From assembly GCF_001522545.3 (NCBI RefSeq), contig NC_031770.1:33242867-33306866 (forward strand): a stretch of DNA of 64,000 nt, given 5' to 3'. This stretch comes from Parus major. Its lineage: Eukaryota; Chordata; Aves; Passeriformes; Paridae. A program made the translations under genes and the position numbers. Position 1 is the stretch's first letter. Each line of letters starts with the position of its first letter. Positions 11,871 to 24,059 of the stretch are shown here, piece after piece. The notes under the pieces were generated by a model that saw only the letters and a list, made by a program, of their open reading frames with translations, was not told the origin of the DNA and ran no database searches.

Positions 11871-14800
11871 AATAAATACAATAAATGATGCTTCCCATGG
11901 ATACTTCCTCCACTGCCCATCTTACTTCCCCCTGAATACGAAGTGTTGACTAGCTGTTAAGTGGCTGAAATTGAGAGATGAATCCCATCCAGAGTGTTTG
12001 GGGAGGAAATAAGAAACTTGAGGGACTGTAAGCAATCTTCCCATTGTGAGGGTTACTTGAAAGAGAAGCAAACAGAATTTTTCCTCTGAAAAAGCAGAGC
12101 TCTTCTGCTGAAGTAATGCAAAATCTAAATGGATTCAAATCATATTATTATTCCAGCAATAAAAAAGCACACAGACTTTGTTGCTAGAGCTCACAGTCAC
12201 AGACTAGTAACTGTAAAGGATGAAGGAAAGACAGAAAACATACTGTGAAAACACATTATTCTCTGAAAATAAATACTAGAGATTGCCAAGTGTTTCTCCA
12301 CCTAGCAGCATTAGCTGACTTTGTCAAGGACCTGAAAATGGGAAAAGGAGCCCTCTTTCATCTCCAGGAAGTGGTATTTTTTACACAAGAAGCTGTAAGG
12401 AAGAATGCATGAAAGTGGTTCTGAGAAGTGGTCCTAAAATAGCTTGAGCTTGCCTTCACTGGAGTAGGAGCTGCTGCAGTCAGTAACAGGGAGAGAGAAA
12501 TAGGTAGAGACAAAAAATAGAAGGTAAAAATGAGAACGGCAAGGTGGAAGTGGAGATGGTGGAAAATGACAGACTAATATAGATGGCTTCACTAAGTGAT
12601 CAGGAGATCAGATGCAGAAAATTATTTTAGCCAAGTTCTGAATGCATGATTGTCATGTATCTCTCAGTAGCACCTCTCTGAATTGCAGTCTTCAGCTCGT
12701 TGTCACTGAATGTAGCGTAAAACCGCATTCTGGGACAGAATACTGTAGTTTTGTTTTCTAGAAAAAAGCAATAATTTGGGAAAGATTTTATAACTTTTAT
12801 AACATGCATTAATAAAAGCAGATCACAAAGCAGCAGTGTGCCCTATTTTCACAGAAAATTTTTTCCATTTTTTCCGTATTTTTGACCTTACCATAAACTG
12901 AATTTTGGACTGCATGTGTATTTTCTTGCTGTACTTCTAGAGTCCTTGTGCCTTAATTTCCATGGGTTTAAGAAATAACTATATGCTACCAATACCATTA
13001 TTTAATTGGTGGAACACTCAAGCTCTTTCAATAACAGATGCAATAGTAAGTTTATTTAAATTTTATTTGGTTTGGTAAGAAGAACCCATTTGTAATAAGA
13101 GGCATTTCAAATTTATCTGTGACAGCTACATATTTCTACATTTTCAGTGGAATGCATCTGAATGGCACATATATTTTTATATTTAATGCAGGTTTTCTTA
13201 GAAATCTAAACTGAAGTTTTTGTGTTTATATGTAAGCTGGAACCATTTTTTGAGCTAGTCCCTACACAGAAAGGCGTCAGAAAGACAATGTCAGACGAAT
13301 TATAAACCCCTCAAGCTGTGCAGAAAGAAGATAGTGTCTGTGAAGGTTTTAGTATGCATAGGCATGTTTAAAAATATAGTCCTTTGCTGATTTCTTCTCT
13401 GTTTCTCTCTTGTTTTGTTCTTTTTTTTCCTCTGATTGTCACTCTCTGAGTTTCTAGGTTGTAGATTAATGGTTAACACTACCCACTGTGTATTTGTGAT
13501 TTGCGTTTTGTAATTAAGGGGAACAATGGGAGTCCATTGGGTCTCGTTATATATAATGGTTGGTTTAATTTGTTTCACTTCTATCTTGTTAATTGTAAAT
13601 TGATCATTAAGATTTGAATTCTAATCTGTCACCAGGGTTGTGTGTATTGAAGCTAGAGCAATGATCCTGGTTTTAATCACTGATGATGAGAAACAAATTT
13701 TATAATTTTGGTACATATTGCAGTTCATATATTTTAACACTGTATTTTATGGTGTTATAAATATTGTTAAATGACTTTTAGTGTAGTTTTACTGTTTGGA
13801 CTATAATGTATAAATTATATTACTGGTTTGGCAACAGCAGGCATCCAACTGTGTGAGTTTAATTGAAGTAAAGAACACATACCCGGCTGAACTATTTTTC
13901 TGCATATTTGGTTGACCGCAGTTGTTGCACTCAATACGAGGAGTGAAATGTTTGTTGAAGGTAGCTGTATGAAGATAGGGAACAGTCTGTCTGAAGGTGC
14001 AGTCATTAAAATTAGATGCAACAATACTGCATCAGCAGAAAATATTTTAGAGCGTGTATTTAATTTCTGTGCAAATAAACACTTGGTTTTAAGAGCAGGA
14101 AAAGGCAGTGTTTAAAAAACACTGAAATGCAAAACCTAGTTCAGAGGAGTAAAGGCAGCATTGCCACCTCAGTGTTCAAAAATCAGCTGATCCTAAAGAT
14201 AACCTAAGACTGACTTAGAATTGTGATGATTTAACATTTCCTCATTTTATTGCCTTTAGTATTTAAGTGTTTTGGAGGCTAACCTCTTTGGGTTTTTTTT
14301 TCCCAGATTCTTCCAACAAAAATGGTAGATAATACTATAGTGATTTTTAAATGGAAGTTGAGGTCGTTAAGTGGATCCAGAAGTATAGAGGGGTTTTTGT
14401 TGCTATTGTTTGCTCCTGCCCCCATCAGTTATTTTTGATACAGTGACAAGTAAATGAGATTTGGCAAAATCTATTATACGTCCGATTACAAGCATGCATT
14501 TTACATTTTCATGTGGCTTTGCTCTGTGGAGTTTCAAAGTAACAGTGGTTTCATACAGGTCATTTGAGTGTATCAGATCTCAGAAGCATGCACAGATCCA
14601 TGACTGCCTGACCTGTGGGGCCAGCCTGAGTCTGCAGAAGTGCCCCTTCCTGCTGAGTTCAACTCTGATGACAGCACTCCAAATGTCTGCATGCTTCAGT
14701 TTCTACTGAATCCACCACAGCTTATTGCTCAGACTGTTGGACCCAGAGTAGCTCAGGTTGAGCAATATCAGCACATCCATGTTGTGTCCTTTGGTTGTGA

Positions 14801-16962
14801 GGGATCCATCAGACACAGTGATTAGTGCATAGATTTCTCTAATTTGCCTCTGTCCCCAGCATCATGGGTGAACTATCTCTGAAGTTCAGCACTGTGTGCT
14901 TTGACACTTACTCCTCTCTTTTCCTGCTGTGATACCTTGGGAGCAGAGTTGTTCAGGAGTGTTTGTGCAGGACTGGTCCTGGCTCTGGCTGGGTAGAATT
15001 CCTACTCCTGTATGAATGTGCTATAACATTCAGTACAGTTATCAGGCTTATTACTATTATGATTTCTTTGTTGTTTTTTTTTTAACCCAACAATGTGTGA
15101 AGTTATTTAAATATCACATAGAATTAGCCGTCTTACCTTAATGTTTGGAAACTGAGGTGGATGAAAGGTGTGTTTAATGATGCAGAGGGAATCACTGACA
15201 AATGATGATGGAAGACTCTTGGTATGCAGTGTTGTTTTGGACTGGTGTTCTCTCTTTAATGCCAACACACATGAACCTTTTAACATGGACCTAACCATTC
15301 TGTCCTTAATATGTGCTGTCCTTCAAAACTTCAGTGTCATTAAATACTTGAGTCTTGATGGTCAGACTCTGAGATAGTTACATGGAGAGGGCACTGTGTA
15401 AATAATGTCATAATTAGGATTTTTTTTTTCTCTGTGTTTAACTGTAATTAAAAGATTAAAGATGTTTCAGGAGAAGACAACATTTAAAATGTGCTTCAAA
15501 GCATCAGGCATTTAGAGCTCTATTCTAGAGATTGGACATTATGATACTCACGTTTGTAATTAATTCATTACTTACTATTATTTCATTAATTATTATTTTC
15601 AGTAGTGGTTTGGTCTGGGTTGATTGGAATTGCTTGATCTTTCCAGAAAGACTTTGGACACCTTCAAGTGTGATGGAGATGAATAAATCTTTGTAAAACT
15701 TACAGAATTTTATCACCTTGAAAGTTGCTTCTGCTGTTTCCATGAATGAGACAGTCACATATAAATACAGGAAAAGAAACAGGACCTCCCAGTTGGGAAA
15801 CCCTACAAATGTGATAATTTAAAATATTCCTACATGGCAAATGCTGTTGCTGAACTTTACTGGCAAAAAAGAAATGCGGAATTGAATTTGTTCCTGTGTC
15901 AGGTCTCTTTGAGCTGCTCTGCAGTGAACCAAACCTTTGCTTTTATCCACTGGTTGTCTGTCTTACAGTATCAGTATCAAGCACAGACTGCATTCACATT
16001 GTGTGGTAACAGTTGGTCCAGCTGGCAATGCTTTGTTAATGCTGATATTTAAGTTACTAGTATTTCTATATAAAATGATTGGTGGAAAAATTCAGTTCCT
16101 GCTACCTTCCTATAAAATCCTGCCCACTATTATGTACCCATCCAGGAAACTCGTGTACACTGAAGTTTGATGTACAAATCTATCAGCACAATTCTGATGT
16201 ATTTGTGTTTGATCTTCCTTAATAGAGCTGTAACTCTCAATCTAAATTCAATTATATACAGTCTCTCTCCAAAGTTTCTCTTGCTAAATTCTTTTAGCTT
16301 CACAGATGATACCATGCATTGTTCTCTATTTAAACATGAAAAGATCATGTTGTCATTTCTAGATTTGACTTGTCAATGTAGCAACATGTTTTTGAAAGAG
16401 GACTATTCCTTCCTCCCTGCACTTTGTTGTGTTTTTCAGAATGTCAGTTGTTGATGCATTCTATAACAGCCAGGAAGGTAAAGTATCTTTCTGCTGTAAT
16501 TGCAGCATATTTAAGTTTTTGATTTAAAGATATATCTAAAGCTTTTTAACCTTGAGGTATGGAGTGGCAGATGCCATAAATTTTCTTGCTTTTGATTTGT
16601 ACTTTCTGATGGTATAGCAGATTCTGACATGTTCTCATTAACCTTTTCCAAAGAGTTAAAATTGTACAAGTGCATAATGTATATTTTATCACAATTTAAT
16701 CTGAGGTCTTTTCCTGATATTAAGAAACAGCTCATGCCTGTTTCTCCATGGGCTGATGGTTAGAGATGTAGCAAGTAGCAGTCCCAGGTCATTCATGGAT
16801 CTGGTGTCTCTGCTCACCCGTGAAGAATAAGAATTGCTTAGAAGTGACTAATATTCTTAAAGGCTGTGCTGATTTTTATGTAGATTATGTAGATTAGATG
16901 TGCCTGTATGATTTGTCCCTTGTTTCTTAAAGTTTTGTTAATTCTCCTCTTAGTTTGGCTTT

Positions 16963-16999
16963 GGGTTTTTGGTTGGGTTTGGGTGTTTTTTGTGGGGGG
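16963..16999 (+). repeat. GT-rich tract with four G-runs (G-quadruplex potential)
   Basis: On the + strand, which is the RNA-like strand of SDCCAG8, G-runs of 3, 3, 3 and 6 are separated by loops of 9, 3 and 10 bases, mostly T. This could fold as a long-loop G-quadruplex in the pre-mRNA or DNA. Similar T/G-rich tracts recur in the window. The fold is inference. Confidence 0.45.
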
Positions 17000-17120
17000 T
17001 TTATGGAGTTTTGTTGTTGATTTTTTTTTAAATCTGTGCAATGTTATTTTAGACGTAGGACGTTACTAAAGTTTCTGAAACAGTACTACTATTGAGAGTT
17101 CAACCTGCGAACTGTTGAGG

Positions 17121-17152
17121 GTTCAACCTATAAAGCAGAGTAAAGGTTGAAC
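17121..17152. repeat. 9-bp perfect inverted repeat (GTTCAACCT...AGGTTGAAC)
   Basis: GTTCAACCT at 17121-17129 is the exact reverse complement of AGGTTGAAC at 17144-17152, with a 14-base loop. A further direct copy of GTTCAACCT lies at 17098-17106. The unit is thus present three times within 55 bases. Function is unknown; it may be chance or a remnant of a small repeat. Confidence 0.6.
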
Positions 17153-17574
17153 AAGGTTTTAGTAGCTTTTTTTTTAAACTAAATGTTATTTTTTCTATTT
17201 TAGTAAAGAGGTTAAAATTTGCTTTCAGAATGTTAGCCAAATTCTTGCTTAACAAGTGTGAATTTACATTTATTGATCTTATTTAACGCCAATGCATAAA
17301 TAGGCATGCCTATTTAAATTAGGCTGAAATTAGCATAGCCAACCTATAACTGAGTGATTTCCAGTGGCATATTTAGAAGATATCCATCAGTATTGTATTA
17401 TTTTGTTTTAAGATTATATGAAACAGCATTTTGTTTCTGTAAGTTCTAGTAATTGCTTGTTTATGCATTACATATATATGTGTAAAATTTTATAAATGCT
17501 GAAGCCACATATTGATGGCTCACGGCAGGATGAAATCTGACAGCATCCATCATCGCTTTGTTTTACTTCTGTAG

Positions 17575-17706
17575 ATCTGAAGTCAACCAGCTTAGTCAGG
17601 AAAAAGAGTATCTTCATGGCAGATTGGAGAAGATGCAGAAACGGAATGATGAATTGGACCAACAGTGTATCCAGCATGGGAGAATGCATGAGAGAATGAA
17701 GTCAAG
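17575..17706 (+). CDS. SDCCAG8: SDCCAG8 internal coding exon (coiled coil)
   Basis: The exon is 132 nt, after a pyrimidine-rich GTAG acceptor and before AAG|GTAGGA. Its first base completes the Arg codon begun in the previous exon, 43 full codons follow, and AG is left over. The peptide reads SEVNQLSQEKEYLHGRLEK, then MQKRNDELDQQCIQHGRMHE, then a Met-Lys end. The LSQEK, RN.EL..QC.QHGR.HE pattern is the same as in human SDCCAG8. It keeps heptad-like spacing of Leu, Met and Ile typical of the C-terminal coiled coil. No disruption is visible. It is followed by a 31.7-kb intron. Confidence 0.94.
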
Positions 17707-20700
17707 GTAGGAGGTCCTGTTAATCTGTCAGTATGTGATACGCTCAACTGTACCAGTTATGTTGTGTAAACATAAAAATGACACAAGGTTGTGTGGAAGT
17801 AATATTCTTTCCTTATGAAATGACCACTCCTTTCCCCTCCCCAATCAAACATTCTGTCAAGTTGGTTTTTTTAACATCTTTTGCTTGTGCCATTTTGGAT
17901 AAATAAAAGGAAAGCTTGAACAACATAGTCTTCCAAAGAATTTAAACCTAGTACATATGTGTGTGGGCTGCTTTGGCTGTTCTCTGCTCTAAATTGTATG
18001 AATAGTCTTACCATATTAAAAAAAAAGAGGGGGGGAGCTGGGGAGAAAAGAGGGAGGAGGTTATTCAGTGATGTGAATGTAGAGTACAGATAAGAGTTCC
18101 ATTATGCCATGTAATGGTTGTATTTTTGGGGTTTGCGATCATTTAACTTGTATAAACAGACAAATCTTTCTGAAAATCATTGTAACCAGAGAAATACTGA
18201 CAATTTTCAGGCACCACTAACCTTTCAGAGAAGCAGTGACTTCCTCAGGATGAACTGGGGGCAGCTGCAGCAAGACCAGTATGAAATATTTCCACCAATA
18301 TCAATTGACTCTTCTGGCCAAAGTATCCAGACTGATAATAACTTGTGCTTTGATATGGATTAGACTTCCACAAAGATCACTGTGGAGTCTTTTCATTTTG
18401 GTTCCAGAAAGTTCATCAGTGCTTTTTTGTTCTGTTTTCCACTCTACATTAAGTGTAACAGGCAATGGAGGGAGTTTTGATGTGCTTGTGGAGGTAGAAG
18501 ATGAAGTAGAGGAGGCTGAGAGTGAACTCTGCAAGTCCAGTCATCCTGGCTACCTCTTGTCAGTAGTCAAAGGCAAAATGCATTTTAACTCATTGTGTTT
18601 AACTTTATTTGGACTAGACAGCTCTTACTGGGAAAAATTCTGTTTGCTTTTTTTCATCATTGACCACCTGAGAGGAGCAGAGCTTGCATGTATTAAAGCA
18701 GCCAGTCCTGTACACTCGTTTCTTTAAAGTATTGATTTTTTTTTCTGCCATCTCTTTATTCTCTGTCTATAATCATCTCTCTTGCAAGCACTTCATGTAT
18801 TCATTTCAGTCATCCAGAACCACTTCTTTCCTCTTCTCTTTCAGATTTCTGTCAGTACCTCATCCTGTTTTGCTGTAACCTTGTATAGTCATCATCATTT
18901 ATAGCCGAGAGAACAAAGAAACTCAAAATGCTGCAACTGCATCCCTAACCTGTGTAACCACACAATCTTTCCCTTTATCTCACCTCCCTTTTAATTTTTT
19001 TAGTTGTGGTAGATTCTTACCATATGTAGGATTGAGGATTTGATGTTACATTCAGGAGAAAAAAAATTTCCCCCTCTTTTTCCTCCTAGCTGCTCTTCTG
19101 TAGAATTATGAGTATTCACTATAATTTAAAAGTGCTTTGCAAGTTTTTAGGGTAACCTTTCCTCTATCTATTTTTATAAATAAAATGGATCTACTGGAAA
19201 ATGTTGCTCGTTCTCTGCTGTAGCAGCCATGATTATACACTAGAAAAGACTGAAAGCATTAATCCAGAACACAGAAGTGGTTTGAAAGCAGAGTGGTCAT
19301 GCTGCAGGCAATGCCTTACCTTCTGCTGCTGTTTTGCAGACAATAGAGAAAATAGGGCAGTAATAGCATTTGTCTAATTTAATATTTTAGAATATAAAAA
19401 TATGGCAGAGACTATCAGGAGTTCTAGAACAATACCAGCAGTTTAAGAGATGGTTCTTTTAACATATACAAATATGTTAAAAGTTGTCATCTTGCACTCT
19501 ATTAATTTAAAATCCAGTTAATAAGTGACAAGACTGATACTCTAAACTGCTTTAAAAAGTCAGTGTAATCTAATTTTAATTTCCATATGAAAACTGTAGT
19601 AGATTTTCAGGATTAATTCCCAAATGTTGTAAATTGGTCATAAAGGTTATAAATCTAGGTGAAGAAAAGCAGAAGGTGAAGAAAAGTAGAAGGAATAGAT
19701 ACTCCAACAAATAAATCTCCCAGTTCCATATATTTATGTTGAAGGATTTCCACTAAATAAAAATAGTACTTTTTCTCATCTGATTTTGAAAATAGAGATC
19801 TCACTATACTATTTAGTAAAAGCAGAGCAATAAATAATAATAATATATTTTGCCTCAGATTTTCATCCATCACTTAGATACTAATAATCACAGCAAAATA
19901 CTGTTGATGATGGTTACTTCTTAACACATTTATTTCTCCTTTGTACACAGCTACAAATAGCAGTGGTCTTTTTGCACAGTCCCACAAAGTGCATTCTGAC
20001 CTAATTTTCTAGCTGCTGTTATTCTGGATCTTCTGAAAATTTCTTGTATTAAAATGATTTTGGCTAAACTTGGGATCTAACATTTGCATTTTAGTAATGA
20101 GGTGCTGTGATATTTGTCTGAGAAGAAATCTCTGTACTTGTTTTATCCAGGGACAGTGTGACAGGCCCTGATATAACTGTTTTGTGGAAGAAGTAATACC
20201 TAATTGATCAGTCACAATTACTTCTGGAGCAAAAGTGTTTTGGCAGTCATAATAGTTGCACTCCTGAAACTGAACAAGTCTTTTGGTGCTATTCCTATCT
20301 CTATGTGAATAAGTGCTGCAAATGTAATATTTAAATATTTAAGTCCAAACTTAAATAAGCAAATTTCTACGAAAGAGATTGCTTTAGATGGCAGTTATTA
20401 AACAGGATGCGGAATCAGCCTTTTCAGTGTAATGGAAATATCCAGTCCTTTCAGTGTGTTTTTACTCAGTGAAATATGGCATTAAAGAATTAGATGTCCA
20501 TCTTAAATGGTACAGTTGTCACATGCTACTGAGGCAAACTTGATTTGAAAGATATAGTTTGCAGGACTAAGGCGACGTGTTAAAAGTCCAGTTGGAGTTG
20601 GTCATCATGTGTAACTTCATGGATATGAATCTTGCAGAAATAAGTTTCTGTCTGTTATGTAGCAGAGTCTATTTTTATAAATTTTCAACCTCAAAGCAAA

Positions 20701-23700
20701 CTGTTTTATTAAATTCTTCAAATTGCTATTCTGTAAATTTGGGTTCATAGTAGGAATTAGCTGATAACAGAAAGTACAGATTTTCTTATAAGGCAGCTGT
20801 AGAGGTAGAGACTAGCCAAGAATAAAAAGAATATGCAGCAAAACTAAAAGCAAAACTATTTTTTGGGATTTTTTTTTGGTGTCCCACTCTACATAATTTG
20901 AATAGATTCCAGATGAAGTAAAATCCAAAGCCAAATTAATTGGCTACGCATGAAGTTGGTTCATTCTTTCCTTAATCTGCTTCTGAACTGAATTTGCAGG
21001 CATGCATTTTCACCTCTGTAGTTAGACCAGTTCTGTAAATGCAGATCCACTTTCTCACATGCTCTTTTCTCTTCCAATTTGAAGAGTAAGAAGAAAACAA
21101 CAAGAACCTGTGCAGATCTATTATTGTTTGAACATATTTATGAATAAGTATTATTTGCCCAAGATGCCATGGGTCAGGATTTCATCAGGCTGTTTAAGCT
21201 TTCCCTGAACTCATTTAACAACTCTTACCGTTACAAGGTTCAATTATGGCTTTACTTTTCTGCATCTGTTCTTCTCGTAAAACAAGCATTTGATTGTAAG
21301 TTAGCTATTTAGAGGATTGCTTCTGTGGATAGCCAGTATCTAAAATGGGAAGCATTTAATTATATAGCTTAACTCTTTTCTGTGTACTTTCCTGTTGAAG
21401 ACCCAGGTGATATGTGGAAAGACAGCAAGCATGGAATAGTATCTTCAAGTGGGAGAAGAGAATCCTAGGTGATTTCTTTTTTTTTTTTTTCAAGATCAGC
21501 CAGACATGCCTTTACGTCTTATCAAGCATTTAAAAGAAAAAAAACCAAACATTTGAACAGTAATTTGTATGAAATATAAAGCGCTTTTAAAATCTTTCAA
21601 ATAAAACAAAAATTTAGAAGCTTCTAATGAGTTTCTTTCTAAACATTTTTCCAAAGTTCAGCATATGGAATGTTGGACTATGAATTTTCTCTCAGATTTT
21701 GTGGTTACAATTGATACTACTGTAATTTTGCTGTAATGTGTGTGATCAATGTCCAATCTGTATAACATTAACAATAATAATACATTTTATGCAAATTTGT
21801 GGGGGGCCTTTTGTTGTGGTAGATTTTTGGTGGTGACACAGTTAGATGTATTTCTACTGTATTTTTGCTAGCTAAAGTTAAAAAGAAGAGCCTACAGGAC
21901 TGGCAGTTTGGGGCAGATGTGTGTCTATTCCTTAGGCATCAGTGGTTGTAAGTTAACTATAAAAATGTTACAACCATCTGTGTAACAAGACGGCAGAGAT
22001 CTGCTCTCGCCTGTTACTATAAATAAGAAGGAGATTTGTTTGACTTCATAGACATTGGATTTATAAAGACTCTATGTGTCAAATTGTAACTACGTGCCAT
22101 GTTGCTGAGATGTGTCTGCAGCCAACTACCTGGGGTGTCTTCCCCTTCAGACATTCTAGTGTAGTGCAGCAACTGTGCAGAAATGTCTGTATAGCACAAC
22201 ATGTGACAAATTATATTTGTTTTCTACCTATGGCAAAATGTATGATTTTTATGGATAAGCTTATCTGGAATGATAGCTAAATGGATCTTTAAACTGACCA
22301 TTCCAGTAAAAATGTGATACTCAGTTTGACAAGGATTTTAAAGGCTTTTTTTCCACCATGAAATTATCTTTTTGTTTTGTTACTAAGTGGTAGTGTATGC
22401 AAGATCATGTATGCTTGAGAGAACACACATCTATGAGAATCAAGATGTATCTAGAGAGGATATACCAGCATATTCAAATATCTGCTATGTAAAATCACAA
22501 TAGCTAGTTTGCTGTTACTATTACACTTCTGAATAGAGATTTTTGATTTCTTGGCAAATCTTCAGTAGAACAACTAATTAAATTTATTTCTTGATAACTG
22601 GAGCAACCAAGTTGCATTGGAAATTTTACATTTTCTCCCTAAAACTCTAGTTCTTTTTCGTGTGTATGTGTGTTTGCAAGAAATAATGACAGATGGAAGA
22701 AGTTAGGTTATGTCATTACCGAAAAACCTGTATTTTTTTCTTGTCCAGTTCATTCTCAGTTAAATACATTGTCTTCCTTATTCTACTGTTAGATTAGTAT
22801 ATTTCTTTAAAGTGACAGTGAAGTAATTTTTTCGGTATTTTATTGGACCCATCATCTGTTTTGTGATGCAATCATAGATTAAAAATGCACTGTCTTGTGG
22901 CTTTATAGTTTTAAATGCATTAATTTTTAAATTGAAAGTAGAGATAAGCATATATAGTGTCCATAGAATCTTTTATATTAGAGATGTAAAGATACATTGT
23001 CTCAATGTCTAAAGAGCAGCATGCTGCACATTTTCCTGAGCATCATTACTAATGCCAACATATCTTTGGCATGGTTTTGCTGTAACAGGATGGCTCTAGC
23101 AATTGGAGATACATAATTGTTTGTGCAGCCCTTCATGTAAGGAGTTTGTAAAAACTTTGTGGTCATGGTGTGTTAGCATTGTGGTGCAGGCAGATTAAAT
23201 TCTCACCTCTGTCCAGACCTTAAGGTTGTCACAGTTATTAGATTTTTTTATTACTATTTAATATACTCATATTTTAGATTGAGAAATATATACTCCAGAG
23301 AACTGCTATTAGGAGATAATTAATGATTAAGGTATATACACATACACAGATATATAAGTTGCAAATCCTGTAAGAGTCTGAATGTGTATTTGGCTTTTGT
23401 TTAATACTGAGGCGTTTGCTCACAGTTAAATTCTTTTGAATAGAATTTGGATGTTCTAAAACTCTCCCTCCCTATTCCTCTGCTCTTCACCATTTGTCTA
23501 TTTATTATATATCTTTTTAACTATTTTTTCTCTTTCTCAGTTGAAATAGATGTCTATATATAGTGTGGTATAAATACATCTATTATTTATGCTTTTATTT
23601 GTACTATATTCCCATTCAAAATAGTTAAGAAATTATATATGTTAAGAAGACCCCAAGCACCATTTCTAAAGATTTATTCCCCAACTACCTAAACAGCAGA

Positions 23701-24059
23701 CACACAAAGCAAAAATTTTCATAGTTATTAGAAAAATTGAAGTATACAAAGAGTGAAATACAAGATTTTCATGAAATGCTGCAAAATTGTGTGCAAATAA
23801 GTTCCCAGCCTTAAGAAGCAAATAAGAAGCAGAGGGGAATATGCTACCCAATTTCCGGACGGATATTTAGGGAACTTAATAATGTTCTGTAAGATGTATT
23901 CTAGGTCACAGAGTACTGTGTTCATCTGTTTCCAAGTATGTGTATCTAAAATATATGTACCTATATACATAGTTTATGCAAACATATATTTCTTCAAGAA
24001 TATATTGAGCTCCTCTGTAGGCCTCACCGTTCCAATTTGGACAACTGTTTCCACTGATC

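Larger units (their letters stand above)
10837..17574 (+). other. SDCCAG8: SDCCAG8 intron, 6.7 kb
   Basis: The intron runs from donor GTTAGT to the TTTTACTTCTGTAG acceptor. It holds a compound TA/TG microsatellite at 11839-11870 and a 13-base direct repeat (ATGCCCCTTAAGA at 10964-10976 and 10991-11003). It also has a GT-rich G-quadruplex-prone tract at 16963-16999 and a 9-bp perfect inverted repeat at 17121-17152. Open frames up to 95 codons show no splice context and no family similarity. No recognisable transposon body was seen. Confidence 0.8.
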
